From Bacillus taeanensis (GTDB taxonomy: Bacteria > Bacillota > Bacilli > Bacillales > UBA6769): a stretch of 64,000 nt of DNA. The notes under the pieces were generated by a model. That model ran no database searches. It had not been told where the DNA came from and was given only the letters and a program-made list of their open reading frames with translations. The DNA is taken from positions 113,577-177,576 of the forward strand of contig NZ_QOCW01000007.1 in the NCBI RefSeq assembly GCF_003318295.1. Direction: 5' to 3'. This document shows, piece by piece, positions 16,311-24,971 of this stretch. Positions within the stretch are counted from its first letter, which is position 1. Every line of letters begins with the position of its first letter. The position numbers were made by a program, and so were the translations under genes.

Positions 16311-17267
16311 TTGGTTGAGTATAACCAAGAGCAGATGAATTATATCTATACATATTCGTGTCATGAGGATGAACGTTTCTTATGCTGCCTAGAAATGCGC
16401 TCATTTTTTGGCTTTGATACAGAATCAGCTGTACTGGAAAGTTCAATATGCATTGATCCGAGCCGCAGTCCATTTATAAAAGAAAGAATTGATGTAATTT
16501 ATAAGGGCACCGGCTTAGAAGACATAGTTGAGCAGGTTAAGAACTTAAAAATTGTTGACAGAACATTTAAAGTAATAATGATTGAAAATAGTGATTTAGC
16601 TGATAGTGAAAAGGTAAGTTTTGAAGAAAGACGCATGATTGAGCGAAACATTGGTTTAAAGATAGAGGGAAAGGTCGATTTAGTTAATCCTGAACAGTTG
16701 TTTGGAATAATGAAAGGAAGGGAAGGATGGGTATTTGGCAGCTGTTTAAAAAGTAAGCCCGTTTGGCTGCATCATCAAAAAAAGCCGCAAAATTATTCTA
16801 CTGCGCTGAGCACACGTGTAGCGCGAGCAGTCGTGAATATCGCTGTTCCTAATGTAAACGACATAAAGGTAATTGATCCTTGCTGTGGAATTGGGACGGT
16901 TTTAATAGAAGCATTATCAATGGGAATTGATATTGTTGGAAGTGATACTAATCCATTTGCTGCAATTGGTGCACGGGAAAACATGGCTTATTTTGGTTTT
17001 AAAGGCAAAGTACTATTAAGAGATATACGAGACGTAAAAGGCAGCTTTGATGCTGCGGTTATTGACATGCCGTATAACCTCTGCTCTGTATTAGCTCCTG
17101 AAGAACAGCTTGAGATGCTTCAAAGTGCCCGGAAATTTGCGAAGAAAGTCGTTATTGTAACAGTTGAAACAATTGATGATTTAATTGAAAAAGCAGGGTT
17201 TGTAATTGTTGACCGCTCTGTAGCTAAAAAGGGGAGATTTACGAGGCAAGTGATTGTGTGTGAATAA
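16311..17267 (+). CDS. TRM11/TrmN-like RNA methyltransferase-like protein
   Basis: This 318-residue protein has a SAM-dependent Rossmann methyltransferase C-terminal half: DPCCGIGTVLIEAL (motif I, about residue 185), GSDTNPFAAIGARENM and the catalytic-type tetrapeptide as DMPY within AVIDMPYNL. This matches the N2-guanosine TRM11/TrmN group, where the motif is usually D-P-P-Y, so one residue differs. The N-terminal about 160 residues would hold the RNA-binding part; a THUMP domain is possible but not clear to me. TTG 16311 follows GGTGGGG with short spacing. The target is probably tRNA, but the base modified cannot be stated. Confidence 0.75.
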   Translation: MVEYNQEQMNYIYTYSCHEDERFLCCLEMRSFFGFDTESAVLESSICIDPSRSPFIKERIDVIYKGTGLEDIVEQVKNLKIVDRTFKVIMIENSDLADSEKVSFEERRMIERNIGLKIEGKVDLVNPEQLFGIMKGREGWVFGSCLKSKPVWLHHQKKPQNYSTALSTRVARAVVNIAVPNVNDIKVIDPCCGIGTVLIEALSMGIDIVGSDTNPFAAIGARENMAYFGFKGKVLLRDIRDVKGSFDAAVIDMPYNLCSVLAPEEQLEMLQSARKFAKKVVIVTVETIDDLIEKAGFVIVDRSVAKKGRFTRQVIVCE

Positions 17268-17294
17268 ATGGTGATGAGCATGTATGTTAGTTCT

Positions 17295-17333
17295 AAAAAA
17301 GCGTTATCTCTGTTGAAAGAGAGAACGCCAAAC
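17295..17333 (-). terminator. Terminator of the SET-domain gene
   Basis: On the minus strand GGCGTTCTCTC, a short loop and GAGATAACGC are followed by TTTTTT. Confidence 0.65.
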
Positions 17334-17366
17334 GAATAGGTTAAGTTAAAAATGGAGAAGACAGCT

Positions 17367-17765
17367 TTACTTGTCTTCTTCATTATTTTCATTTTTATTA
17401 AACCAAAGCGGTGTGTGATCATCAATCTCGCCGTTATAGTTAATAAGAATTTCTTCCCCTTCTTTTATATCGGTATAAGCATAGTAATCGAATGTGTGAT
17501 TATCAAAATTAATATCATATGTGGCATTCGGTTCATAGGAATGATTAAACAGCATTCCATAACCTAAAATCACCGCACTATGGTTAATGCCATACTCATA
17601 CACGTAATCAGCGAGTACCGTATGTTCAATAAGCTGATGCTGTACATTGGGATAAGGAATAACGGGAGCTTCATGGATAAGTTCTCCTTTTTTTATATCT
17701 CGTGTTGCAAATACCCCTCTATTGAATTCCCCGTCACTAATCTTCGAAGTTTTTATTTCTAACAT
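17367..17765 (-). CDS. SET-domain protein
   Basis: This compact 132-residue protein consists essentially of a SET domain. GVFATRDIKKGELI is the first conserved strand, FNHSYEPNATYDI holds the NHSxxPN AdoMet-binding motif and GEEILINYNGEI the C-terminal pseudoknot motif. SET proteins are lysine methyltransferases; bacterial targets of this short class are unknown. ATG 17765 is preferred over the upstream in-frame ATG because AGGTGA precedes it. The tail NENNEEDK is acidic. No neighbour suggests a substrate. Confidence 0.85.
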   Translation of the reverse strand: MLEIKTSKISDGEFNRGVFATRDIKKGELIHEAPVIPYPNVQHQLIEHTVLADYVYEYGINHSAVILGYGMLFNHSYEPNATYDINFDNHTFDYYAYTDIKEGEEILINYNGEIDDHTPLWFNKNENNEEDK

Positions 17766-17969
17766 GACTGTCACCTGCATATTCTTTTTTTATTTATCTT
17801 CTTATATTTTCCCTATCTGACTGTAACACTATATTGATCCTGCGACAAATGGAAAAGATTAACAGTTACAGAGGGGTAAGGGTGCCGTTATTCAACAGAA
17901 TAAGAAGAGAACGTCCTAAAAAGAGAAGATTTTACCAGTCAATCGTTGTTATAATAGTGTTACAAACTT

Positions 17970-18884
17970 TTATTCAAACGATTTCTGATTTTTAAGTTTT
18001 ACATCAACAGGAGGTAATTCGACAATATCAAATGTAGCAGATGCAAATTGAATATTTTCTGAACTTTTGTCTATTTCCTCTAAAATTTTTGTGAATAACA
18101 AATCTTTCGTTGTTCTGCGTGTTCGATATTCCGCGACATAGCGAAGTGTATATTCAACCCAGTTGTCATTTGCGGCAACAGTTACCATCGGCTGTGTGCT
18201 CGCGTCTTCAATTAAAAACTTCTTCACCATTCCATTCCAGTGCTGTCTTGCGTTATTTGCATAATTACCTGTTACTTCTTTTCCAACATTTGAAATAATT
18301 TCTTTTGCGGCGCTGTAGCTGCTGCCGTATTTAATCGGGATTTTTATTTCGTCCCATAGAAATGGAAAATAGCTTGAATAGTTATAAAGAGGTTCTTTAA
18401 AAACAAAGCTGTTCGCAACCTTTACGATGCGGCCGTTATATAAATCGCCATCAACCCATTCATTTACTTCCATAATTGTTGTTCGTAAAACGCCAAGATC
18501 AATCACATCACCTTTAATGCCGCCCATTTTAACACGGTCGCCTGTTTTAAAAATATTTCCTACTAAAATTGAAATCCAACCAGCCGTACTAATAATCACT
18601 TCTTGCAGAGCAAAAGCGATTCCGGCACTGGCAACACCGAGCACCATCGTAATGCCGCCAAGCTGGTCGCTGTAAATGACTGCAATAAAAATAAGCGCAA
18701 TCACATATCCCAAAATATTAATCATTTTTCTCGTTTTATAGCGGTTATCCTGATCTTTTACATATTTACTCGTACTTCGTTGTAATAACCGTGTAATAAG
18801 GATAATAGCAGTAATGCCTGCTAAAAGAATGACCACTTTCGTTAATAATAAGTTCGACAGCAGAACATTGATACTTTCTTCCAT
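17970..18884 (-). CDS. MscS-family mechanosensitive channel
   Basis: This 304-residue protein has three N-terminal membrane segments, the third being the pore-lining GVASAGIAFALQEVI with alternating glycine/alanine. It is followed by the beta domain (GNIFKTGDRVKMGGIKGDVIDLG) and a cytoplasmic alpha/beta domain. MscS channels release solutes on hypo-osmotic shock. ATG 18884 has GAGGAGG 6 bases upstream. The C-terminal domain is longer than in YkuT (44784-45623), the other MscS protein in this window. It is in the same direction as, and next to, the yqgV-like gene, but a terminator separates them. Confidence 0.9.
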   Translation of the reverse strand: MEESINVLLSNLLLTKVVILLAGITAIILITRLLQRSTSKYVKDQDNRYKTRKMINILGYVIALIFIAVIYSDQLGGITMVLGVASAGIAFALQEVIISTAGWISILVGNIFKTGDRVKMGGIKGDVIDLGVLRTTIMEVNEWVDGDLYNGRIVKVANSFVFKEPLYNYSSYFPFLWDEIKIPIKYGSSYSAAKEIISNVGKEVTGNYANNARQHWNGMVKKFLIEDASTQPMVTVAANDNWVEYTLRYVAEYRTRRTTKDLLFTKILEEIDKSSENIQFASATFDIVELPPVDVKLKNQKSFE

Positions 18885-18925
18885 ATGAAACCTCCTCATC
18901 ACTAAAGTGTATGTAAATCATTATA

Positions 18926-18962
18926 AAAAGCAGAAAGATGGGAAGCTCTCTTTCTGCTTTTA
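18926..18962 (-). terminator. Terminator of yqgV-like gene
   Basis: AAAAGCAGAAAGA and TCTTTCTGCTTTT pair around a 10-base loop, just after the stop at 18969. Confidence 0.9.
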
Positions 18963-18968
18963 ACTCTC

Positions 18969-19253
18969 TTACACACCTGTCATTTTATTTTTAATCGAAA
19001 CGCCGTCCGGTTTATAATGAACTTTAATCGTTGTCATCACTTCATCTGCACCCATATTAATTCCAACCTGCTGCGCTGATTTAATCACGCGGATTACTTC
19101 ATCAAAATCACCTTCTACAACAGTTTCCATCGGGCCAATCTCGTAGTTTAGACCTGATTCTTTCACAACTTTAATCATTTCAGGAATGACGCCATCTGTA
19201 TTTACATCTTTACCGTTTGGCATCACTTGAAATCCCGCTGTTACAGCTGCCAT
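18969..19253 (-). CDS. yqgV: Thiamine-binding/MTH1187-family protein YqgV
   Basis: This 94-residue protein has the ferredoxin-like MTH1187/YkoF-type fold: GFQVMPNGKD, GLNYEIGPMETVVEGDFDEV and GADEVMTTIKVHYKPDG. Family members bind thiamine or its precursor, or related small ligands; B. subtilis YqgV is similar in length and sequence. The second ATG (19253) is preferred because AAAGGAG lies 7 bases upstream; ATG 19259 is only one base from it. It is probably monocistronic. Confidence 0.85.
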   Translation of the reverse strand: MAAVTAGFQVMPNGKDVNTDGVIPEMIKVVKESGLNYEIGPMETVVEGDFDEVIRVIKSAQQVGINMGADEVMTTIKVHYKPDGVSIKNKMTGV

Positions 19254-19364
19254 TTCCATTCTCCTTTCTAAATGCGTTTTCTAGTTTATTACCTGAAAAA
19301 GCAGGAGTATAAACATGATTCTTTGGATTTTAGAAAGTCATTGTTTTCTCGTTTTAAATCTTAT

Positions 19365-19393
19365 TTGACAGGAATTTCTCTATTTTATACAAT
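19365..19393 (+). promoter_or_regulatory. SigA promoter of the metal-resistance operon
   Basis: A perfect -35 TTGACA, a 17-base spacer and -10 TACAAT. The downstream sequence up to 19440 includes an ATATGAG...CATAT imperfect dyad that could bind the ArsR-type sensor encoded next. Confidence 0.75.
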
Positions 19394-19464
19394 CTAACTA
19401 AGATTTTTTATTCACTATATGAGAATATGTACATATACTTTAATATAAGGATAGTAGGGAGTGA

Positions 19465-19803
19465 ATGAACGTGTTAGATAACGAAAAAAATAGTGGAGAA
19501 GAAGAAATTTATGGTGAGTTGGATGAAGAAACGCTTTTTATCGTCTCACAAACTTTTAAAGCATTGTCTGATCCAACACGAATTCGCATCTTACATCTTT
19601 TATCAAAAAAAGAATGTTCTGTAAATGAAATTGCCGAAGAATTAGGGTTATTGCAATCGACCGTTTCTCATCAGCTTCGTTTTTTGAAAAATTTACGGCT
19701 TGTAAAGTTTAGAAGATCGGGAACAACTATTTATTATTCTCCGGAAGATCAGCATGTAATGACAACATTAAAACAAACGATCAATCACGCACTACATGAT
19801 TAA
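19465..19803 (+). CDS. ArsR/SmtB-family metal sensor, CzrA type
   Basis: This 112-residue winged-helix repressor has the SDPTRIRIL helix and the recognition region [16 protein letters not shown]. The alpha-5 metal site is complete: D95, H97, H108 and H111 (DQH ... HALH), with exactly the spacing of the zinc/cobalt sensor CzrA. It lacks the CadC-type cysteine pair. It probably represses its own operon until zinc or cadmium binds. ATG 19465 is used; GTG 19471 has the better spacing from TAGGGAG. Its stop is 23 bp before the P-type ATPase start, so the two are co-transcribed. Confidence 0.88.
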   Translation: MNVLDNEKNSGEEEIYGELDEETLFIVSQTFKALSDPTRIRILHLLSKKECSVNEIAEELGLLQSTVSHQLRFLKNLRLVKFRRSGTTIYYSPEDQHVMTTLKQTINHALHD

Positions 19804-19826
19804 TGAGCTGTAAGGGAGAGAGTAGT

Positions 19827-21941
19827 ATGAAGGAATATCGTTTAAAAGGCTTATCATGTCCAAACTGCGCAGCAGGCTTAGAAGAACACATTCATCAATT
19901 AGAGCACGGAGAAACAGCAAGCATCTTATACAATTCTGGTAAATTAAAAGTTGATGAAAAAATAAATATAAGCGAAGTAAAAAAAATTCTTGCTTCAGAT
20001 GGTGCTAATATTATTGAAAATGAAGAATCTTTGCACGCTCACCATCATCATGGCGGCTCAAAAATGAAGCTTTTATTAGGAGCTTCTGTCATTCTTTTTG
20101 CTTTAGCGATCTTTGTTGAAAGCATTGGCTATCAATTTGCGGCCGTTGGCTTGTATCTTACAGCAATGGTGCTTGGCGGATATGGCACATTTACTCAAGG
20201 TGTCAAAAATTTATTTCAATTGAAATTTAATATTGAAACGTTAATGACGATCGCCTTAATTGGAGCAATTGCCATTGGTGAATGGAGAGAAGGAACATTG
20301 GTTGCGATTTTGTTTGGGCTAAATGAATACCTTGAAGGGCTTGGAATGGAAAAAGCGCGTCATTCAATGGCGAAACTTTTAAACGTGGCACCAAAAGAAG
20401 CAGTGTTAATTGAAAACGGTATTGAACGGATTGTTTCAATTCAGTCGCTTAAAGTAGACGACATTGTGCTTGTGCGCGCAGGTGAAAAAATTCCTTCAGA
20501 CGGTTTTGTTGTCGAAGGGAAAAGCTCTGTTAATGAAGCGGCCATTACGGGTGAATCGCTTCCCGTTGAAAAAGAAAGCGGTGAAGGTGTTTTTGGCGGA
20601 AGCGTTAATAATGAAGGTGTATTAAAAGTGCGAATTACAAAAGTTTATGAAGATTCTTCGCTTGCGAAAATTTTACATTTAGTAGAAGATGCACAGGATA
20701 CAAAAACACCGACAGAGCTGTTTATCAATCGTTTTTCGAAATATTATACGCCGATTATTATGATGGTTTCACTGCTTGTCATGGTTGTACCGCCATTATT
20801 GTTTAATAGAGAATGGGGAGAATCGTTTTATCAAGGACTTGCTGTTCTGATTGTCGGCTGTCCGTGTGCGCTTATTTTATCGTCACCGATTGCAAATATT
20901 TCAGGAATTACCCGCAACGCAAGAAACGGCATTCTTGTAAAAGGCTCTGTCTTTTTAGAGCAGCTTGGAAAAATTGATACTATTGCTTTTGATAAAACAG
21001 GCACCTTAACAAAAGGAGAGCCTCATGTCGAAAAAATGATTGCTTATCAAAAAGAGGATTTCTTAACAATATCAGCATCGATTGAAAAATCTTCTTCCCA
21101 TCCGTTAGCAAAAGCAGTTATGAAAAAAGTGAATGAATATCAGTTGAATATATTGGAGCCTGAAGAGATTGAAACGATATCAGGACAGGGAATCACTGCT
21201 GTATTAAACGGTGAGAAATATTTTATTGGCAGTGAGAAAAGCATGAGTCACCTATCGTTGTCAGAGAAAGTGAAGAAAGATATTAAAGCATTAAAAGAAG
21301 AAGGATTAACACTTGTGCTTGCAGCAGATCAGCATCGTGTGCTCGGGATGTTTGGAATCTCTGATGAAATTCGTGAAGAAAGTAAAAGAGTGATTGCTGC
21401 CCTTCATGAAGCGGGAATTAAGAATACGGTCATGCTGACAGGCGATCATCAAAAAACTGCAGAAAAAGTTGCAAATGCAGTGGGCGTAAAACAATTTTAC
21501 GGCAATCTTCTTCCTGAACAAAAAGTTGAAAAAATAAAAGAGTTAACAAAGCAGGGGAAAATTGCTATGATTGGTGATGGGATAAATGATGCACCAGCTC
21601 TCGCTACAGCCGATTTAGGCATTGCAATGGGAAAAGGAACAGATAGTGCAATTGAAATAGCGGATCTCGTCTTAATGCAGGACCATCTTGGAAAACTTCC
21701 AACAGCTGTTTCGCTTTCAAAAAAAGTGAATCGTATTATTAAACTAAACATTATGCTTAGCTTAGGATTAAAGTTAATTGCGCTGCTGTTAACAATTCCA
21801 GGACTGTTAACGTTGTGGATTGCAATCTTATCTGATATGGGTGCGACAATCTTGGTGACGTTAATAAGTCTAACAGTTTTATGGCAGAGAAAAGAAAAAG
21901 TGCAGCAATCTGCAGGGAAAACGAAATTACAAAGCTCATGA
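19827..21941 (+). CDS. Zn/Cd-translocating P1B-type ATPase
   Basis: This 704-residue heavy-metal ATPase has an N-terminal metal-binding domain with GLSCPNCAAG (CxxC at 11-14), a HAHHHHGG histidine run, and the intramembrane motif VGCPCALILSSPI (CPC). It also has the phosphorylation site DKTGTLTKGE, SSSHPLAKAV and the hinge GDGINDAPAL. The CPC motif with a CzrA-type regulator indicates Zn, Cd or Pb export across the cytoplasmic membrane. ATG 19827 has AAGGGAG upstream; the longer frame to 19803 overlaps the repressor stop. It is the second gene of the operon. Confidence 0.93.
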   Translation: MKEYRLKGLSCPNCAAGLEEHIHQLEHGETASILYNSGKLKVDEKINISEVKKILASDGANIIENEESLHAHHHHGGSKMKLLLGASVILFALAIFVESIGYQFAAVGLYLTAMVLGGYGTFTQGVKNLFQLKFNIETLMTIALIGAIAIGEWREGTLVAILFGLNEYLEGLGMEKARHSMAKLLNVAPKEAVLIENGIERIVSIQSLKVDDIVLVRAGEKIPSDGFVVEGKSSVNEAAITGESLPVEKESGEGVFGGSVNNEGVLKVRITKVYEDSSLAKILHLVEDAQDTKTPTELFINRFSKYYTPIIMMVSLLVMVVPPLLFNREWGESFYQGLAVLIVGCPCALILSSPIANISGITRNARNGILVKGSVFLEQLGKIDTIAFDKTGTLTKGEPHVEKMIAYQKEDFLTISASIEKSSSHPLAKAVMKKVNEYQLNILEPEEIETISGQGITAVLNGEKYFIGSEKSMSHLSLSEKVKKDIKALKEEGLTLVLAADQHRVLGMFGISDEIREESKRVIAALHEAGIKNTVMLTGDHQKTAEKVANAVGVKQFYGNLLPEQKVEKIKELTKQGKIAMIGDGINDAPALATADLGIAMGKGTDSAIEIADLVLMQDHLGKLPTAVSLSKKVNRIIKLNIMLSLGLKLIALLLTIPGLLTLWIAILSDMGATILVTLISLTVLWQRKEKVQQSAGKTKLQSS

Positions 21942-22015
21942 GGCTGGCTCAAAAGCTTAGGCCTCGCCTCTATGGAGTCCATTCTCATGAGATGCTTTAA
22001 AAAGGAGAAAAAGTC

Positions 22016-22633
22016 ATGAGCACGAAACAAAAAAGCAATATTCTCGTCTTAATACTTTTAGTGGGTGTCGTTTTTTTCAGCGCTCTCGGTTATTGGTTAT
22101 GGGTAAGGTCGACTGCACTGCCGGTACTAGGAGAAATTGAAAGCTTTACGCTGGAAACAGTGGAAGGACAAGACTATCAACCAAAGAATGATAAGTTAAA
22201 GCTTGTAATGTTTTATGATTCCGATTGTAATGAAAATTGTCAAAACACATTAACGGTTATGGAACAATTGCAAAATAACTTTAGCGAATTAGAGTTACTA
22301 GGAAGAGATGTTGAACTTCTTTCACTGCTCATGAATACAGAAGAGAAGCACTTACAACAAGTTAAGAAATATGTGAGCAATCATAATATTGATTCTAATG
22401 GTTGGAAGTTTTTAACGGGATCTTCTGAAGAATTAGAGAAGGTCAAAAAACAAATTAGCGCAGCGAGTGATGAAAAGGTAGGTCAAGATACATATATCTC
22501 TAAAATTTATTTAATTGATAAAAAAGGCCGCATTCGTGGGGACTATGAAACGGGTGGAACGGAAACAAATGATGTTAAAACGATTACAAAAGAAGTGAAA
22601 AACTTAGTGCGCGTACAGCCAGCAGCAGAATAA
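22016..22633 (+). CDS. Sco/thioredoxin-like membrane-anchored protein
   Basis: This 205-residue protein has one N-terminal transmembrane anchor (about residues 9-28) and an extracytoplasmic thioredoxin-like domain. FYDSDCNENC places a CxxxC pair at residues 71 and 75, as in Sco copper-chaperone proteins, and YLIDKKGRIRGDYETG matches the fold's C-terminus. The histidine that Sco proteins use as third copper ligand just before that YLID strand is replaced (YISKIYLID). It may therefore be a thiol-disulfide protein rather than a copper chaperone. An AAAGGAG site precedes ATG 22016. It is 74 bp after the metal ATPase and probably shares its transcript. Confidence 0.65.
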   Translation: MSTKQKSNILVLILLVGVVFFSALGYWLWVRSTALPVLGEIESFTLETVEGQDYQPKNDKLKLVMFYDSDCNENCQNTLTVMEQLQNNFSELELLGRDVELLSLLMNTEEKHLQQVKKYVSNHNIDSNGWKFLTGSSEELEKVKKQISAASDEKVGQDTYISKIYLIDKKGRIRGDYETGGTETNDVKTITKEVKNLVRVQPAAE

Positions 22634-22698
22634 TGGTAATGGTTTAACGAAAAGTGCTAAAGCAGACACTATAACATGTAAATAGCGAATTATCAATG

Positions 22699-22735
22699 AA
22701 GCACACTTTAACTAAGCTTAGGTGTGCTTTTTTAG
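22699..22735 (+). terminator. Terminator
   Basis: AAGCACAC and GTGTGCTT form the stem, followed by TTTTTT; it follows the Sco-like gene. Confidence 0.8.
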
Positions 22736-22852
22736 ATGCATACAAATAATAAAAAAAGGGTAAAGATATAGTGGCATGGCTTAAAGAGAATCGTAAATGA
22801 TGATAAATAAAGGCAGCAGCAAAGGTGAGGGCAATAGAAAGGGGAATATGAA

Positions 22853-23665
22853 ATGGGTTTAACGCCAAAACAAAGAATTGAACTGCATGAATTTAATAAC
22901 CTTACAAAGTCTTTAAGCTTTAATATGTATGATATTTGTTATACGAAAACAAAAGAAGAACGCCAAGCATATATTAATTATATAGATGAGCAGTATAATG
23001 CGGAAAGATTAACAGAAATTTTAACACATGTAACAGAAATTATCGGCGCAAATATTTTAAATATCGCAAAGCAGGATTATGTGCCCCAAGGAGCGAGTGT
23101 GACAGTATTAGTGTCAGAAGGACCGGTAGATGAATCACCCATTGAATCTTTTAAAGAATCACCTGGTCCAATTCCATGCGCTGTAGTTGGAGCGCTTGAC
23201 AAAAGTCATATTACGGTTCATACGTACCCGGAATATCATCCAGACGACGGCATCAGCACGTTTCGAGCGGATATTGATGTTTCCACATGTGGTGAAATAT
23301 CACCTCTTAAAGCATTAAATTATTTAATTCACTCTTTTGAAACAGATGTAATGGCGATTGATTATCGTGTTCGGGGCTTTACAAGAGATGTAACAGGGCA
23401 TAAATTATTTATTGATCATGAGATTAATTCAATCCAAAACTACATACCTGAGGATGTGCAGAATTCCTATGATATGATTGATGTAAACGTCTACCAAGAA
23501 AATATTTTTCATACAAAATGTAAGCTAAAGCAGTTTAATTTAGATAACTATTTATTCGGATATTCAAAAGAAAAACTGCCGGAAGACGAACAAAAATCAA
23601 TTGCAAAAAGACTGCAAATTGAAATGGAAGAGATTTTTTACGGGAAAAATATTACGCATGAGTAA
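22853..23665 (+). CDS. speD: S-adenosylmethionine decarboxylase, long (E. coli-type) class
   Basis: This 270-residue enzyme belongs to the large bacterial AdoMetDC class typified by E. coli SpeD (264 residues). The self-cleavage site that creates the pyruvoyl cofactor is [11 protein letters not shown], with the serine at 118, and [17 protein letters not shown] follows. It makes decarboxylated AdoMet, the aminopropyl donor for spermidine. ATG 22853 follows AAAGGGGAAT. It is monocistronic with a strong terminator. A second, short-class AdoMetDC lies at 28162-28530, so this genome encodes both types. Confidence 0.95.
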   Translation: MGLTPKQRIELHEFNNLTKSLSFNMYDICYTKTKEERQAYINYIDEQYNAERLTEILTHVTEIIGANILNIAKQDYVPQGASVTVLVSEGPVDESPIESFKESPGPIPCAVVGALDKSHITVHTYPEYHPDDGISTFRADIDVSTCGEISPLKALNYLIHSFETDVMAIDYRVRGFTRDVTGHKLFIDHEINSIQNYIPEDVQNSYDMIDVNVYQENIFHTKCKLKQFNLDNYLFGYSKEKLPEDEQKSIAKRLQIEMEEIFYGKNITHE

Positions 23666-23666
23666 A

Positions 23667-23709
23667 ATAAAACCAGCGCTATTCATATAACGTGCGCTGG
23701 TTTTATTCA
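23667..23709. terminator. Bidirectional terminator
   Basis: AATAAAACCAGCGC and GCGCTGGTTTTATT pair around a 13-base loop between convergent genes. Confidence 0.9.
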
Positions 23710-23714
23710 TTATT

Positions 23715-23969
23715 TTATGCTTCTTCCTTATAGTAGAAAAAATTGTGGCCAAGCTTAAACTGTTCACGAATCACTTCTCTTGGGAATCGGTATGTTTTTA
23801 CATCTTCATAAGAATCATTGTACAAATAAGCAAGAATATCATTTTCGATTGTTTCATACAGCATTCTTCCTCCGCTAAATTCCATTACCGGTTTATTTCC
23901 GTTTTCTAAGCATTTTAAAAATTGTTCAAATGAAGATAACGGCATTGCCTCATTACAATGTTCAGACAT
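23715..23969 (-). CDS. Hypothetical small protein
   Basis: An 84-residue soluble protein with no signal peptide. It has FEQFLKCLENGNKPVMEFSGG near the N-terminus and FPREVIREQFKLGHNFFYY near the C-terminus. I do not recognise the family. The AAGGGGG site 8 bases before ATG 23969 is strong, so it is very likely translated. It is convergent with speD, sharing the terminator, and divergent from the GDSL-ABC operon. Confidence 0.7.
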   Translation of the reverse strand: MSEHCNEAMPLSSFEQFLKCLENGNKPVMEFSGGRMLYETIENDILAYLYNDSYEDVKTYRFPREVIREQFKLGHNFFYYKEEA

Positions 23970-24167
23970 ACAGCGTACCCCCTTATTGTAATTTGTTTGC
24001 TTACTATATAATATTCTTTATTCTTAAAAAAACTTCCTTCTATTTAAAGAACTTTCTTCTCTAAACGATTTCATATTTTTTGTAAGTTACATTACAGAAA
24101 AAATTAACGCTATATTATATAATTGGGTTAAAGTATTGTTACTAACAGCCTTTGAAAGGGTGAAATT

Positions 24168-24971
24168 GTGAAAACTTATACAGTGAAAGGGATCATGGTA
24201 CTTGCTTTAGCGGCAAGTTTATTATGGATCATCGGTTTAGGATGGATAGTGAATGATCAATTTTTTAAGAAAACAGAAGCTCTTGAGCTAATAGAAGCAG
24301 TGAATGAGACGATACAACATGCAGAGAATTTAAAGATTATCGCACTTGGTGATTCGTTAACACGGGGCACTGGTGACGTATCAGGAGAAGGCTACATAGG
24401 CTATGTAATGGACGATCTTAAGGAAAAAACAGACGAAGAAATCCATTTATCCAATGTTTCGATTAAAGGGCAAACTTCAAAACAGCTTATCGATCAACTT
24501 CAGGAGCCGGAAATTCAAAGACAGCTGAAACAAGCTTCTATTATTGTGATGACGATCGGCGGCAATGATTTATTTCAAAGCGGACAAGCGCTGGGGAATT
24601 TTTCGGTTGAGCAAATTGATGAAGCAAGAACCGCTTATTTAAAGAATTTACAATCTATTTTTACGAAGGTTCGAGAGCTAAACGAAGAAGCGGCTGTTTT
24701 TCATATCGGGCTGTATAATCCGTTTAACGATTTGACAGACGCAAGCGAAACATCAAAGATTGTTCGGGAATGGAACTTTGACTCTGCTGAAACAGCAGCA
24801 AAGTATAAAAACATTGTTTTTGTCCCGACATTTGATTTATTTCAACTGCATGTAAATAACTATTTATACAGCGACAAATTTCATCCAAATTCAGAAGGCT
24901 ATCAATTAATAGGAGAACGACTTGCAGCATTAATTACATTTAGTGAAGGGGAAGATACGAATGAGGAGTGA
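24168..24971 (+). CDS. SGNH/GDSL-family hydrolase, membrane anchored (YpmR-like)
   Basis: This 267-residue protein has an N-terminal membrane anchor (about residues 8-27). The extracytoplasmic SGNH hydrolase domain has block I ALGDSLTRG (serine 63), the block III asparagine in IGGNDLF and the block V DKFHPNSEG (Asp-x-x-His). It resembles B. subtilis YpmR. The substrate is unknown; such enzymes are lipases or O-deacylases at the cell surface. GTG 24168 follows GAAAGGGTG. Its last 11 bases overlap the start of the ABC transporter gene, so translation of the three genes is coupled. Confidence 0.88.
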   Translation: MKTYTVKGIMVLALAASLLWIIGLGWIVNDQFFKKTEALELIEAVNETIQHAENLKIIALGDSLTRGTGDVSGEGYIGYVMDDLKEKTDEEIHLSNVSIKGQTSKQLIDQLQEPEIQRQLKQASIIVMTIGGNDLFQSGQALGNFSVEQIDEARTAYLKNLQSIFTKVRELNEEAAVFHIGLYNPFNDLTDASETSKIVREWNFDSAETAAKYKNIVFVPTFDLFQLHVNNYLYSDKFHPNSEGYQLIGERLAALITFSEGEDTNEE

